Below are positions 10,640-22,036 of a stretch of 64,000 bases of DNA, piece after piece. Origin of the DNA: Zea mays (Eukaryota; Streptophyta; Magnoliopsida; Poales; Poaceae); assembly GCF_902167145.1 (NCBI RefSeq), contig NC_050099.1, forward strand, positions 16,072,434 through 16,136,433, given 5' to 3'. Position 1 is the stretch's first letter. Every line of letters begins with the position of its first letter. Below the pieces are notes generated by a model. That model saw only the letters and a program-made list of their open reading frames with translations, was not told where the DNA came from and made no database searches. Position numbers and translations under genes: made by a program.

Positions 10640-11275
10640 TGTCGGCGTTTCGGACCCGCGAGGACCGTCAACCGACCAGTGAATTTGTCGCTGCGTGTCC
10701 CTGCCCAGATGGGTTGATGCAAGATGGAACACAAGCGGGAGGATGAGGCTTATATTATCTTGCACCGGGGTGCTCGTAGTAGGGGTTACAAGCGTTGCGA
10801 GAGAGCGAGAGCGAGCGAGAGAGAGAGGGTTTGGCCTTGAGGTGAGCTGTCTGAGTTCGCCTCCACCGCGTCTCTCCTACTCTGCCTGCCTCTGCTCGCC
10901 TGCCTTCGCCCTGTCCGTCTTTCGCATCCCCCTTAGGATGGCCCTAGACATCCCCTTTTATAGATACAAGGAGATGGCCTAGCTGTACAATGGGGGTGTA
11001 GCTATGTGCTAACATGGCTGGCGGAGAAGTGCTTTGAGCACTGTACGTGTGCTAACATGGCCGTTGGAGAAGTGCTTGAGCCCTGTAGAAGCATAGCTGG
11101 CGGTGCGGCATGGATCCTGCTGACGTTTCCTTGCTTCCGTAGGGGGTTGAGAGCAACCAACGTCATGGGCGCACGTGGGGAACCATCATTACCTGTTACC
11201 GAAGTAATCTAGATGGGACACCGGTCTTGTTCCTTCGTAGCCTAAGGCAGCTAGCTAGGGGTAGGGTAATGATGT
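10640..11275 (-). repeat. Tat-1 5' LTR, first segment (interrupted)
   Basis: It begins TGTCGGCGTTTCGG at 10640 and is cut at 11275 by the Sirevirus insertion. The LTR resumes at 20204 after the GATGT duplication. TATA on the minus strand at 10955-10962. A GA-rich microsatellite (GAGAGAGCGAGAG...) sits at about 10797-10828. Confidence 0.9.
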
Positions 11276-12546
11276 TGAGAGCACCTAGAGGGGGGGTGAA
11301 TAGGTGATCCTGTGAAACTTAAACTTATAGCCACAAAAACTTGTTAAGTGTTAGCGCAATAATCGCCAAGTGGCTAGAGAGAAGGTCTTGCACAATACGA
11401 TAATCACAAAGAATTCAACACAGAGAAGACACAGTGATTTATCCCGTGGTTCGGCCAAGTACAAAACTTGCCTACTCCACGTTGTGGCATCCCAACGGAC
11501 GAGAGTTGCACTCAACTCCTCTCAAGTGATCCAATGATCAACTTGAATACCACAGTGTTATGCTTTTCTTTTCTTATCCCGTTCGCGAGGAATCTCCACA
11601 ACTTGGAGCCTCTCGCCCTTACACTTTTGATGTTCACAAAGAATCACGGAGTAAGGAAGGGAAGCAACACACACAAATTCACAGCAAAATGCGCACACAC
11701 ACGGCCAAGAATCGAGCTCAAAAGACTATCTCAAAGTTCTCACTAGAACGGAGCTCGAATCACTGAGAATGACAAACGAATGCGCAAAGACTGAGTGTGG
11801 ATGATCAAGAATGCTCTAAGGTTGCTTGGTGTACTCCTCCATGCGCCTAGGGGTCCCTTTTATAGCCCCAAGGCAGCTAGGAGCCGTTGAGAGCAATTCT
11901 GGAAGGCTGATCTTGCCTTCTGTCATCGGGCGCACCGGACAGTCCGGTGCACACCGGACACTGTCCGGTGCCCGATTTCTTTCCTTAAACGGCGCAGCTG
12001 ACCGTTGCATATCTGGGAGCCGTTGGCGCACCGGACAGTCCGGTGCACACCGGACAGTCCGGTGCCACCTTCCGACCGTTGGCTCGGCCACGTGTCGCGC
12101 GCAGATTCCGCGGCCGACCGTTGGCCCGGCCGACCGTTGGCTCACCGGACAGTCCGGTGTACACCGGACAGTCCGGTGAATTTTAGCCGTACGCCGTCGG
12201 CAAATTCCTGAGAGCGGCCACTTCACGCCGAGTCAGCCTGACGCACCGGACACTGTCCGGTGCACCACCGGACACTGTCCGGTGCACCACCGAACAGTCC
12301 GGTGCTCCAGACCGAACAGCCTTTTGGCTGTACACAACCAACTTTTCTCTGACTCGATTTCTCCTGTTTCAAGCACTTAGACACAATACATTAGTCTTCA
12401 AAACAATGTACTAAGGCTTAGAAACATACCTTTACTCTTGATGTGCACTATGTCCATCCATGGGTATAGATTCACATTTAATCACTTGTGTTGGCACTCA
12501 ATCACCAAAATACTTAGAAATGGCCCAAGGGCACATTTCCCTTTCA
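11276..12546 (-). repeat. Sire-B 3' LTR (1271 bp)
   Basis: On the plus strand it starts TGAGAGCACCTAG and ends CACATTTCCCTTTCA. TATA (minus) at 11857-11864. An array of CACCGGAC/GTCCGGTG palindromes spans 11933-12304. It is 41 bp longer than its partner because it carries additional palindrome units (near 12040-12060 and 12262-12280). Confidence 0.95.
11933..12304. promoter_or_regulatory. Palindrome array in Sire-B 3' LTR U3
   Basis: There are repeated units with arms CACCGGAC and GTCCGGTG separated by 1 nt (A or T) or 3 nt (ACT/AGT), interspersed with CCGACCGTTGG words. Such palindromes are a known hallmark of Sirevirus LTR cis-regulatory regions. The array lies upstream (minus sense) of the TATA box. 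Confidence 0.85.
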
Positions 12547-13324
12547 ATCTCCCCCTTTTTGGTGATTTATGCCAACACAACATAAAGCAACTAGAACAAG
12601 TGCAATATCACTTCAAATAAAACTCAAATTTATTTTGATTCAATTTTGGCATATATGGATCATCCTTTGCCACCACTTGGTTTGTTTTTGCAAATCAAAC
12701 TCAAATCTCTATCTCTAAGTCAAACACACATGTTGAAGCATAAAGAGAGTCATTCCAAAAGAAAGATTTCAAAAACTCCCCCTTTTTCCCATAATCAACA
12801 CTTCTCCCCACAAGAGGCCAACTTTTGACAAAAGAGACAACAAAAGAGATTTGACAAACCAAAAGCTCTATTATACTGTTTTCAAAATCTCTCAAGTGGT
12901 AGCTGATCCATTTATCACTTTGGCCTTTATTTTCTCCCCCTTTGGCATCAAGCACCAAAACGGGATCAATCTTGGCCCCAGAACCCCATTGCCTCACCAA
13001 AATCTTCAATAAGAATACAAAGACAATAAGAGTACATGAGATGAACTTGGAATAAGTTACCCTCTCATCGGAGTGCAATGGAAGTCTTTCATGGTCCAAG
13101 TCCACCTTTTCCCTTTTAATTCTCCTTTGAGACTAAAACAAGCAAACTCAAGCATACGGTTAGTCTCAAAGGGTCAAGTTGTAACACATCTCCCCCTAAA
13201 ACTGTGCATCACTTTGCAACGGACTTGTGAGGTCCAGGGAGTGTTTGTACAACTTGAGCACCACAATAAGCAACAAAATGCAGAATGAACATGATCAAAG
13301 GCATAAACACATGTATGCTACAAT
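12547..13324 (-). other. Sire-B 3' non-coding region with multiple polypurine tracts
   Basis: No coding frame longer than chance is seen, and no envelope-like ORF. On the minus strand it holds the LTR-adjacent tract AAAAAGGGGGAGAT (12547-12560) and internal AAAGGGGGAG-type tracts near 12775, 12935 and 13190. Multiple tracts of this sort are typical of Sireviruses. Confidence 0.75.
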
Positions 13325-16300
13325 TCAATCCAAGTTCCGCGAATCTAAGACATTAAGCTCACTACGCAACCTGCAAAAGGTCTTCTCATCTAGAGGCTTG
13401 GTAAAGATATCGGCTAGCTGGTTCTCGGTGCTAACATGAAACACTTCGATATCTCCCTTTTGCTGGTGGTCTCTCAAAAAGTGATGCCGGATGTCTATGT
13501 GCTTTGTGCGGCTGTGTTCAACAGGATTTTCCGCCATGCGGATAGCACTCTCATTATCACATAGGAGTGGGATTTTGCTCAGATTGTAGCCAAAGTCCTG
13601 GAGGGTTTGCCTCATCCAAAGTAGTTGCGCACAACACTGTCCTGCGGCAACATACTCGGCCTCAGCGGTGGATAGGGCAACGGAGGTTTGTTTCTTAGAG
13701 TTCCACGACACCAGGGACCTTCCTAAGAATTGGCACGTCCCTGATGTACTCTTCCTATCGACCTTACATCCAGCATAGTCGGAATCTGAGTATCCAACCA
13801 AGTCAAAGGTAGACCCCTTTGGATACCAGAGCCCGAAGCAAGGCGTAGCAACCAAATATCTTAGAATTCGCTTCACCGCTACTAAGTGACACTCCTTAGG
13901 ATCGGATTGAAATCTAGCACACATGCATACGCTAAGCATAATATCCGGTCTACTAGCACATAAATAAAGTAAAGACCCTATCATTGACCGGTATGCTTTT
14001 TGATCAATGGACTTACCTCCTTTGTTGAGGTCGGTGTGTCCGTCGGTCCCCAACGGAGTCTTTGCGGGCTTGGCGTCCTTCATCCCAAACCGCTTTAGCA
14101 GATCTTGCGTGTACTTCGTTTGGGAGATGAAGGTGCCATCTTTGAGTTGCTTCACTTGGAACCCAAGGAAATAGTTCAACTCGCCCATCATCGACATCTC
14201 GAATTTCTGCGTCATCACCCTGCTAAACTCTTCACAAGACTTTTGGTTAGTAGAACCAAATATTATGTCATCGACATAAATTTGGCACACAAACAAATCA
14301 CCATCACATGTCTTAGTAAAAAGAGTTGGATCGGCTTTCCCAACCTTGAAAGCATTAATAATTAGAAAGTCTCTAAGGCATTCATACCATGCTCTTGGGG
14401 CTTGCTTAAGTCCATAGAGCGCCTTAGAGAGCTTACACACGTGGTCGGGGTACCGTTCATCCTCGAAGCCAGGGGGTTGCTCCACGTATACCTCCTCCTT
14501 GATTGGCCCGTTGAGGAAAGCGCTCTTCACATCCATTTGGAACAACCTAAAAGAATGGTGAGCGGCATATGCTAGCAAGATACGAATTGATTCTAGCCTA
14601 GCCACAGGAGCAAACGTCTCCTCAAAGTCCAAACCTGCAACTTGGGCATAACCTTTTGCCACAAGTCGAGCCTTGTTCCTCGTCACCACCCCGTGCTCGT
14701 CCTGTTTGTTGCGGAATACCCACTTGGTTCCCACAACGTTTTGCTTGGGACGAGGCACCAGTGTCCAAACTTCATTGCGCTTGAAGTTGTTGAGTTCCTC
14801 CTGCATGGCTAACACCCAGTCCGGATCTAGCAAGGCCTCTTCTACCCTGAAAGGCTCAATAGAGGAGACAAAAGAGTAATGCTCACAAAAATTAACTAAT
14901 CGAGATCGAGTAGTTACTCCCTTGCTAATATCACCCAGAATTTGGTCGACGGGATGATCCCTTTGAATCATCGCTCGAACTTGGGTTGGAGGTGCCGGTT
15001 GTGCTTCTTCCTCCATCACATGATCATCTTGTGCTCCCCCTTGATCACACTCCTCTTGATGAACCTGTTCATCGTTTTGAGTTGGGGAATGCACCATTGT
15101 TGAGGAAGAAGGTTGTTCTTGCTCCAATTGTTCCTGTGGTCGCACATCACCAATCGCCATGGTGCGCATAGCGGCCGTTGGAACGTCTTCTTCATCTACA
15201 TCATCACAATCAACAACTTGCTCTCTTGGAGAGCCATTAGTCTCATCAAATACAACGTCGCTAGAGACTTCAACCAAACCCGATGATTTGTTGAAGACTC
15301 TATACGCCTTTGTATTTGAGTCATAACCTAACAAAAACCCTTCTACAGCTTTGGGAGCAAACTTAGAATTTCTACCCTTCTTTACTAGAATGTAGCACTT
15401 GCTCCCAAATACACGAGAGTAAGATACATTGGGTTTGTTACCGGTTAGTAGCTCATACGAAGTCTTCTTGAGGAGGCGATGAAGGTAGACCCTGTTGATG
15501 GCGTGGCAGGCCGTGTTCACGGCTTCCGACCAGAAACACTCGGGGGTCTTGAATTCTCCAAGCATCGTCCTCGCCATATCGATTAGCGTCCTGTTCTTCC
15601 TCTCTACCACACCATTTTGCTGTGGTGTGTAGGGAGCGGAGAACTCGTGCTTGATCCCTTCCTCCTCAAGGAACTCCTCCACTTGAAGGTTCTTGAACTC
15701 GGACCCGTTGTCGCTCCTAATCTTCTTCACCTTGAGCTCAAACTCATTTTGAGCTCTCCTGAGGAAGCGCTTGAGGGTCCCTTGGGTTTCAGACTTATCC
15801 TGCAAAAAGAACACCCAAGTGAAGCGGGAAAAGTCATCAACGATAACTAGACCATACTTACTTCCTCCTATGCTCAGATAGGCGACGGGTCCGAAGAGGT
15901 CCATATGTAGCAGCTCCAGGGGTCTTGATGTTGTCATCACATTTTTGGTGTGATGAGAGCTTCCCACCTGTTTCCCTGCTTGACAAGCTGCACAAGGTCT
16001 ATCTTTTTCGAAATGAACATTGGTTAGACCTATCACGTGTTCTCCCTTTAGAAGCTTGTGGAGGTTCTTCATCCCCACATGTGCTAAGCGGCGATGCCAC
16101 AGCCAGCCCATGCAAGTCTTAGCCATTAAGCATGCATCTAGACCGACCTCTTCTTTTGCAAAATCAACTAAGTAAAGCTTACCGTCTAGAATACCCTTAA
16201 AAGCTAGTGAACCATCACATCTTTTAAAGGCAGACACATCTATATTTGTAAATAAGCAGTTATATCCCATATTACATAACTGACTAACAGATAGCAAGTT

Positions 16301-16528
16301 ATATCCAAGAGACTCCACTAAAAACACATTGGAGATAGAGTGCTCATTGGAGATTGCAATTTTACCTAGCCCTTTTACCTTGCCTTGATTCCCATCACCG
16401 AATATTATTGAATCTTGGGAATCCTTATTCTTGACGTAGGAGGTGAACATCTTCTTCTCCCCCGTCATATGGTTTGTGCATCCGCTGTCAATAATCCAGC
16501 TTGAACCCCCGGATGCATAAACCTGCAA
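13325..16528 (-). CDS. pol: pol polyprotein of Sire-B (intact, 1067 codons)
   Basis: Domains in order: aspartic protease (DSG at residues 14-16, [13 protein letters not shown]), pre-integrase H-H-C-C zinc region (about 145-185, [10 protein letters not shown]...CAACQAGK), integrase core (about 200-335; [23 protein letters not shown]), acidic linker, reverse transcriptase (about 610-800; YVDDIIFGS) and RNase H (about 890-1040; [29 protein letters not shown]). It makes cDNA from element RNA in the virus-like particle and inserts it in the genome. No internal stop. The frame has no ATG at its start (first codon used here is TTG), so it must be made by frameshift from gag or from a processed RNA. 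pol is +1 relative to gag. Confidence 0.95.
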   Translation of the reverse strand: MQVYASGGSSWIIDSGCTNHMTGEKKMFTSYVKNKDSQDSIIFGDGNQGKVKGLGKIAISNEHSISNVFLVESLGYNLLSVSQLCNMGYNCLFTNIDVSAFKRCDGSLAFKGILDGKLYLVDFAKEEVGLDACLMAKTCMGWLWHRRLAHVGMKNLHKLLKGEHVIGLTNVHFEKDRPCAACQAGKQVGSSHHTKNVMTTSRPLELLHMDLFGPVAYLSIGGSKYGLVIVDDFSRFTWVFFLQDKSETQGTLKRFLRRAQNEFELKVKKIRSDNGSEFKNLQVEEFLEEEGIKHEFSAPYTPQQNGVVERKNRTLIDMARTMLGEFKTPECFWSEAVNTACHAINRVYLHRLLKKTSYELLTGNKPNVSYSRVFGSKCYILVKKGRNSKFAPKAVEGFLLGYDSNTKAYRVFNKSSGLVEVSSDVVFDETNGSPREQVVDCDDVDEEDVPTAAMRTMAIGDVRPQEQLEQEQPSSSTMVHSPTQNDEQVHQEECDQGGAQDDHVMEEEAQPAPPTQVRAMIQRDHPVDQILGDISKGVTTRSRLVNFCEHYSFVSSIEPFRVEEALLDPDWVLAMQEELNNFKRNEVWTLVPRPKQNVVGTKWVFRNKQDEHGVVTRNKARLVAKGYAQVAGLDFEETFAPVARLESIRILLAYAAHHSFRLFQMDVKSAFLNGPIKEEVYVEQPPGFEDERYPDHVCKLSKALYGLKQAPRAWYECLRDFLIINAFKVGKADPTLFTKTCDGDLFVCQIYVDDIIFGSTNQKSCEEFSRVMTQKFEMSMMGELNYFLGFQVKQLKDGTFISQTKYTQDLLKRFGMKDAKPAKTPLGTDGHTDLNKGGKSIDQKAYRSMIGSLLYLCASRPDIMLSVCMCARFQSDPKECHLVAVKRILRYLVATPCFGLWYPKGSTFDLVGYSDSDYAGCKVDRKSTSGTCQFLGRSLVSWNSKKQTSVALSTAEAEYVAAGQCCAQLLWMRQTLQDFGYNLSKIPLLCDNESAIRMAENPVEHSRTKHIDIRHHFLRDHQQKGDIEVFHVSTENQLADIFTKPLDEKTFCRLRSELNVLDSRNLD

Positions 16529-16535
16529 GGCAAAT

Positions 16536-18923
16536 TTAGGCTTGGGTCTTAGGTACCCAACTCATGTTGGGTCCTACAAGGTTAGTACAAATATCCTTAG
16601 GGACCCAAATGCAAGTTTTATCACCCTTGCATTTTGCCCCTAACTTCCTAGCAATCACCTTTCTATCCTTTCTACAAATTGCAAAGGAAGCATTCAAAGC
16701 ATGATATATTGTAGAAGGCTCATTAACTTTCCTAGGAACATTAACAACATTTCTCCTAGGCATATTATGAACAACATTTCTCCTACCAACATTCCTATCA
16801 TGCACATAGAAAGAACTAGAAGCAAACATGTCATGAGAATCATAAACATCATAAGCATTATAACTCCTATAAGCATTTCTAGTTTGTCTCCTATCATGGT
16901 ACATAAAAGCATGGTTCTTTTTAGCACTACTAGCCATAGGAGTCTTTCCTTTCTCCTTGGCGGAGATAGGAGCCTTATGGCTTGTCAAGTCCTTGGCTTC
17001 CCTCTTGTAGCCAAGTCCATCCTTAATTGAGGGGTGTCTGCCAATTGTGTAGGCATCCCTTGCAAATTTTAGCTTATCAAAATTACTCTTGCTAGTCTTA
17101 AGTTGGGCATTAAGACTAGCCAATTCATCATTAAGTTTGGAAATTGAAACTAGGTGTTCACTGCAAGCATCAATGTCAAAATCTTTACACCTATTACAAG
17201 TCTCAACAATTTCTACACAAGATGTTGATTTACTAGCTATCTCTAACTTAGCATTTAAATCATCATTAAAACTTTTTAACTTAGCAATAGTTTCATGACA
17301 AGAAGATAATTCACTAGAGAGCATTTCATTCCTCTTAATTTCTAGAGCAAGAGATTTCTGAGCTTCTACAAATTTATCATGCTCTTCATACAACAAATCC
17401 TCTTGCTTTTCTAGAAGTATATTCCTATCATTCAAGGCATCAATTAATTCATTAATTTTGTCTACCTTGGTTCTATCTAATCCCTTGAATAAGCATGAGT
17501 AATCTATCTCATCATCATCACTAGACTCATCCTCACTTGAAGAAGCATAAGTACTAGTGTTATGAGTGCTTACTTTCTTCTCCCTTGCCATGAGGCAAGT
17601 GTGACGCTCGTTGGGGAAGAGGGATGACTTGTTGAAGGCGGTGGCGGCGAGTCCTTCATTGTCGGAGTCGGACGAAGAGCAGTCCGAATCCCACTCCTTG
17701 CCAAGATGAGCCTCGCCCTTTGCCTTCTTATAGTTCTTCTTTTTCTCCCTCTTGTTCCCTTGATCCTGATCACTATCATTGTCGGGACAGTTAGCAATAA
17801 AATGACCAAGCTTACCGCATTTGAAGCATGAGCGCTTCCCCTTGGCTTTGGTCTTGCTTGGTTGTCCCTTGCGACCTTTAAGCACCGTCTTGAATCTTTT
17901 GATGATGAGAGCCATCTCTTCATCATTAAGTCCGGCCGCCTCAAACTGTGCCACCTTGCTAGGTAGCGCCTCCTTGCTTCGTGTTGCCTTGAGAGCAAGT
18001 GGTTGCGGCTCGTTGATCGGACCATTCAAGGCGTCGTCCACATACCTCGCCTCCTTGATCATCATTCGCCCGCTAACGAATTTCCCAAGAACTTCTTCGG
18101 GCGACATCTTGGTGTACCTGGGATTTTCACGAATATTGTTCACCAAATGAGGATCAAGAACGGTAAATGACCTTAGCATTAGGTGGACAACGTCGTGGTC
18201 CGTCCATCGCGTGCTCCCGTAGCTCCTTATTTTGTTGATAAGGGTCTTGAGCCGGTTGTATGTTTGTGTCGGCTCCTCGCCCCTTATCATCGCGAACCGT
18301 CCAAGCTCGCCCTCCACCAACTCCATTTTGGTGAGCAAGGTGACGTCGTTTCCCTCATGAGAGATCTTGAGGGTGTCCCAGATCTGCTTGGCATTGTCCA
18401 AGCCGCTCACCTTGTGATACTCGTCCCTGCACAAAGAAGCTAGCAACACAGTAGTAGCTTGTGCATTTTTATGAATCTGTTCATTAATAAACACAGGGCT
18501 ATCTGAGCTATCAAATTTCATTCCACTTTCCACAATCTCCCAAATGCTTGGATGGAGAGAAAACAGGTGAGTACGCATTTTGTGGCTCCAAAATCCGTAA
18601 TCCTCTCCATCAAAGTGAGGGGGCTTGCCAAGTGGAATGGGGAGCAATTGAGCATTTGAACTATGCGGGATGCACGAATAATCGAAAGAAAAGTTTGAGT
18701 TAACCGTCTTTCGTCTATCATAGTCGTCGTCGTCCTTTTGGGAGGAGGAAGATTCGTCGCTGTCGTAGTAGACAATTTCCTTGATGCGCCTTGTCTTCTT
18801 CTTCCTCCCGTCTTTTCTTTTGTGGCCCGAGCCTGAGTCGGTGGGCTTGTCATCATTGGGCTCGTTGACGAAGGACTCCTTCTCCTTGTCGTTGATCACC
18901 ATCCCCTTGCCTTTAGGATCCAT
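16536..18923 (-). CDS. gag: gag of Sire-B (intact, 795 aa)
   Basis: Starts [15 protein letters not shown], 36 bp downstream of the PBS. An acidic/basic N-terminus is followed by the Copia-type gag core ([20 protein letters not shown]), a zinc knuckle [14 protein letters not shown] (C-x2-C-x4-H-x4-C), a long predicted coiled coil ([19 protein letters not shown] and following) and a Cys/Lys-containing C-terminus ending SWVPKTQA. Long gag with a C-terminal coiled-coil extension is typical of Sireviruses. It forms the particle and packages RNA. No internal stop. The end overlaps the opening of the pol frame. Confidence 0.95.
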   Translation of the reverse strand: MDPKGKGMVINDKEKESFVNEPNDDKPTDSGSGHKRKDGRKKKTRRIKEIVYYDSDESSSSQKDDDDYDRRKTVNSNFSFDYSCIPHSSNAQLLPIPLGKPPHFDGEDYGFWSHKMRTHLFSLHPSIWEIVESGMKFDSSDSPVFINEQIHKNAQATTVLLASLCRDEYHKVSGLDNAKQIWDTLKISHEGNDVTLLTKMELVEGELGRFAMIRGEEPTQTYNRLKTLINKIRSYGSTRWTDHDVVHLMLRSFTVLDPHLVNNIRENPRYTKMSPEEVLGKFVSGRMMIKEARYVDDALNGPINEPQPLALKATRSKEALPSKVAQFEAAGLNDEEMALIIKRFKTVLKGRKGQPSKTKAKGKRSCFKCGKLGHFIANCPDNDSDQDQGNKREKKKNYKKAKGEAHLGKEWDSDCSSSDSDNEGLAATAFNKSSLFPNERHTCLMAREKKVSTHNTSTYASSSEDESSDDDEIDYSCLFKGLDRTKVDKINELIDALNDRNILLEKQEDLLYEEHDKFVEAQKSLALEIKRNEMLSSELSSCHETIAKLKSFNDDLNAKLEIASKSTSCVEIVETCNRCKDFDIDACSEHLVSISKLNDELASLNAQLKTSKSNFDKLKFARDAYTIGRHPSIKDGLGYKREAKDLTSHKAPISAKEKGKTPMASSAKKNHAFMYHDRRQTRNAYRSYNAYDVYDSHDMFASSSFYVHDRNVGRRNVVHNMPRRNVVNVPRKVNEPSTIYHALNASFAICRKDRKVIARKLGAKCKGDKTCIWVPKDICTNLVGPNMSWVPKTQA

Positions 18924-18958
18924 CTCTTCGGGCGGTTAGTCCCTTTCTTGAAGAGAAT

Positions 18959-18971
18959 GGCTCCGATACCA
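18959..18971 (-). promoter_or_regulatory. Primer-binding site of Sire-B (initiator tRNA-Met)
   Basis: The minus strand reads TGGTATCGGAGCC, complementary to the 3' end of plant initiator tRNA-Met, two bases inside the 5' LTR (18974). Confidence 0.9.
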
Positions 18972-18973
18972 AT

Positions 18974-20203
18974 TGAGAGCACCTAGAGGGGGGGTGAATA
19001 GGTGATCCTGTGAAACTTAAACTTATAGCCACAAAAACTTGTTAAGTGTTAGCGCAATAATCGCCAAGTGGCTAGAGAGAAGGTCTTGCACAATACGATA
19101 ATCACAAAGAATTCAACACAGAGAAGACACAGTGATTTATCCCGTGGTTCGGCCAAGTACAAAACTTGCCTACTCCACGTTGTGGCATCCCAACGGACGA
19201 GAGTTGCACTCAACTCCTCTCAAGTGATCCAATGATCAACTTGAATACCACAGTGTTATGCTTTTCTTTTCTTATCCCGTTCGCGAGGAATCTCCACAAC
19301 TTGGAGCCTCTCGCCCTTACACTTTTGATGTTCACAAAGAATCACGGAGTAAGGAAGGGAAGCAACACACACAAATCCACAGCAAAATGCGCACACACAC
19401 GGCCAAGAATCGAGCTCAAAAGACTATCTCAAAGTTCTCACTAGAACGGAGCTCGAATCACTGAGAATGACAAACGAATGCGCAAAGACTGAGTGTGGAT
19501 GATCAAGAATGCTCTAAGGTTGCTTGGTGTACTCCTCCATGCGCCTAGGGGTCCCTTTTATAGCCCCAAGGCAGCTAGGAGCCGTTGAGAGCAATTCTGG
19601 AAGGCTGATCTTGCCTTCTGTCATCGGGCGCACCGGACAGTCCGGTGCACACCGGACACTGTTCGGTGCCCGATTTCTTTCCTTAAACGGCACAGCCAAC
19701 CGTTGCATATCTGGGAGCCGTTGGCGCACCGGACAGTCCGGTGCCCCCTTCCGACCGTTGGCCCGGCCACGTGTCGCGCGCAGATTCCGCGGCCGACCGT
19801 TGGCCCGGCCGACCGTTGGCTCACCGGACAGTCCGGTGTACACCGGACAGTCCGGTGAATTTTAGCCGTACGCCGTCGGCAAATTCCCGAGAGCGGCCAC
19901 TTCACGCCGAGTCAGCCTGGCGCACCGGACACTGTCCGGTGCACCACCGGACAGTCCGGTGCTCCAGACCGAACAGCCTTTTGGCTGTACACAACCAACT
20001 TTTCTCTGACTCGATTTCTCCTGTTTCAAGCACTTAGACACAATACATTAGTCTTCAAAACAATGTACTAAGGCTTAGAAACATACCTTTACTCTTGATG
20101 TGCACTATGTCCATCCATGGGTATAGATTCACATTTAAGCACTTGTGTTGACACTCAATCACCAAAATACTTAGAAATGGCCCAAGGGCACATTTCCCTT
20201 TCA
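18974..20203 (-). repeat. Sire-B 5' LTR (1230 bp)
   Basis: Near-identical to 11276-12546 apart from about 10 substitutions and missing palindrome units. TATA (minus) at 19555-19562. This is the presumed promoter driving gag-pol leftward. Confidence 0.95.
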
Positions 20204-20870
20204 GATGTATCCCCTGCGGCGCGGCCAGTCCGAGCCCGAGGTCGGGCGAGGCGGAGACTTCTCCCGAGGCCTAGGCTGAGGCTGAGCGAGGTTGTGACTC
20301 CTCCCGAGGCTGAGACTGAGGCCGAGGCCTAGGGTCATGCGAGTCGGAGCTCCCTGTTGCGCCCGAGGCTGAACTCAGGGGAGGTCGTGACCTACTGTTG
20401 TCAGTTTTACCCTGGTGGTTGGCACAGTAGTCGGAACGGGGTGAATAGCGATGTTTTCCTGTCAGAACGGTCAGTAAAGGGGCGAAGTGACTGCGGTCAC
20501 TTCGACCTTGCCGACTGAGGCGCGCGTGTCAGGATAAGGTGTCAGGCGATCCCCACATTAAATGCGCATGCGATACGGTCGGTTGTTAAGGCGATTTGGC
20601 CGAGGTCGCTGCACGACAAAGTTTGCCCAAGGTGGGCTTCAGGCGAGCCGAGGGTGCGCCCACTGCCTGAGGAGGCCCTCAGGCGAGGCGTGAATTCGTC
20701 CGGGACTACTGTTCCCGCCCGAGGCCGGGCTCGGGTGAGGCGAGGTTGCGTCCCTTGGTAGACGAGGCCTTGACTTGAACCGTGCTTATCAGTCTTCGCG
20801 GTTTGTTCTGAAGATGTTTTCCAGCCAGGTTAAGGAGCATTGGGGGTACCCCTAATTACGGTACCTGACA
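20204..20870 (-). repeat. Tat-1 5' LTR, second segment
   Basis: It resumes with the GATGT duplication and matches left-LTR positions 357-1022. It ends GGTACCTGACA at 20870. Confidence 0.9.
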
Positions 20871-21172
20871 TTTGTATTTACACCTGCAACATCCAAGCAC
20901 CAACTATTGATATCAAATGTTTTTTGTCTTTTCTTGTATGTTTCTTGACTTAAAAGCAGTTGGATCTTAGTTCTTTTTAGTAGTGAGGCCAAATGTGAGG
21001 ATTATGACCCCTTATATTGTACTTGCAATAATTTTAGTAATTGTAGTGATACCACACCAATGGCACTAAAATATGTACTACGATTTCATTTATACATATT
21101 TGGATCCTATGGATGCAAGTCAAGAAAATAGCACGAATAAACAACAAAACGTGCTAAAATAGCACCCTCAAA
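20871..21172. other. Unassigned AT-rich DNA
   Basis: About 300 bp between Tat-1 and the Sire-E pol remnant. I see no coding frame, terminal repeat or RNA gene. It may be older element DNA or the site into which Tat-1 inserted. Confidence 0.4.
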
Positions 21173-21268
21173 CAGTTAGTCGATATCTTCACCAAGCCCT
21201 TGGATGAAAAGAGATTTCTTGAACTTAGGAGTGAACTAAATGTACTTGATTCTCGAAACCTTGATTGA
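21173..21268 (+). pseudogene. pol: C-terminal pol remnant of Sire-E (31 codons and stop)
   Basis: This short frame reads [20 protein letters not shown] and on to NVLDSRNLD plus stop, matching the extreme RNase H/C-terminal end of Sirevirus pol (compare [20 protein letters not shown] in Sire-B). Everything 5' of it is missing, so Sire-E is 5'-truncated. Confidence 0.9.
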
Positions 21269-22036
21269 AATATTGCACACATTGCTCATTTACTACCTTT
21301 GACCGTGTCTGTCTCTTTCATTTGGTACAAATACATATATCATATTTTTCTTGTGCCAAGGCTAAGACTAATGTGCTTTCAAGTATATTTCTAAACTTAG
21401 TCCTAGATTGAAAGGGAAATGGAGTTGCAGGCAAAGGGAACGCTTCCACTACATATTTGTTCGGTATCAAACACTCTTTGCCCAACTCATGTACTTAAAT
21501 TCATATCTTTGTTGTAAAGGCCTCTGGATTTCTTTGTTTCTAGTGCTCAATGCCAAAGGGGAGAAATTACTAGGCCAAAGCAAAAGGACCACACCACCAC
21601 ACTTTTTCAAAACTTTTAATCTTCCAACTTGGTACATTTCGCTTGTGAAAACCCTCTTGACAGCTAAGAGGAGCAAAACCGTTTATGCCAAAAGGGAAGA
21701 ATTTATTCAGGGGGCCATTTATTATGTCCAAAGGAAAAGCATTTTAAATAAGGGGAGAATCCTTCGAAACTTAGAAATGATTTTGAAAATTCCATTCTTG
21801 TACTTTCGACCAAATGCAAATGACTTTGAAAAAGATTTTATCAAAAGTTTGCAAAATCAATGCAAGTGGTGCAAATGTGGTCCAAAACTTTAAATATGTC
21901 AAAAACACTCAAATTCACTTAGAACTGCTTTCATTTTAGTAACTTATGAACACTTGTCTGAATTGCAAACTAGTTAGAATTTCATACTTCAAACTTGCTT
22001 TGGTTTTTGTTGGCATCAATCACCAAAAAGGGAGAT
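21269..22036 (+). other. Sire-E 3' non-coding region with polypurine tracts
   Basis: It parallels the 3' regions of Sire-C and Sire-F: TTGAAAGGGAAATGGAG near 21408, then GCCAAAGGGGAGAAA near 21552, then the LTR-adjacent AAAAAGGGAGATT (22025-22037). A 161-codon frame at 21408-21893 has no family resemblance and is probably chance. Confidence 0.7.

Larger units (their letters stand above)
11276..20203 (-). mobile_element. Sire-B: Ji-type Sirevirus (Ty1/Copia), structurally complete, minus strand
   Basis: Flanked by GATGT at 11271-11275 and 20204-20208. Parts: LTRs 11276-12546 and 18974-20203, PBS, uninterrupted gag (795 aa) and pol (1067 codons), and a 3' non-coding region with polypurine tracts. 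The two LTRs differ at only about 10 positions by eye plus two repeat-unit indels, so this is the youngest-looking insertion in the window. No env-like ORF is present between pol and the 3' LTR. The Ji assignment rests on the LTR start TGAAAGGGAAATGTGCCC and end CTAGGTGCTCTCA. Confidence 0.95.
1..20870 (-). mobile_element. Tat-1: Ty3/Gypsy (Tat lineage) LTR retrotransposon, minus strand, broken
   Basis: The element reads right to left: 5' LTR (10640-11275 continued at 20204-20870), PBS, gag, protease, RT-RNase H, second RNase H, integrase, 3' spacer with an antisense ORF, polypurine tract and 3' LTR (cut by the window edge). The Tat lineage is inferred from the extra RNase H after the normal RT-RNase H, the GC-rich GAGGC-type LTRs and the antisense ORF. 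LTR ends are TG...CA (TGTCGGGTACC... / ...GAAACGCCGACA in element sense). A Sirevirus lies in its 5' LTR and a solo LTR in its 3' spacer. Outer target duplications cannot be checked because one LTR end is outside the window. The family resembles maize Huck/Flip-like elements, but the exact name is unverified. Confidence 0.9.

Noticed and set aside
9837..10717. Plus-strand frames of about 200 codons opposite Tat-1 gag
   Set aside because: Shadow frames of the GC-rich gag; the minus-strand frame shows the gag motifs shared with Tat-2.
12547..13324. Possible envelope-like ORF between pol and 3' LTR of Sire-B
   Set aside because: Some Sireviruses carry one, but here all frames are short and the region matches the non-coding, polypurine-rich 3' spacer of the other copies.
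21408..21893. 161-codon plus-strand open frame in the Sire-E 3' region
   Set aside because: No similarity to gag, pol or env-like proteins; it spans polypurine tracts, and equivalent regions in Sire-B, C and F have no matching frame.
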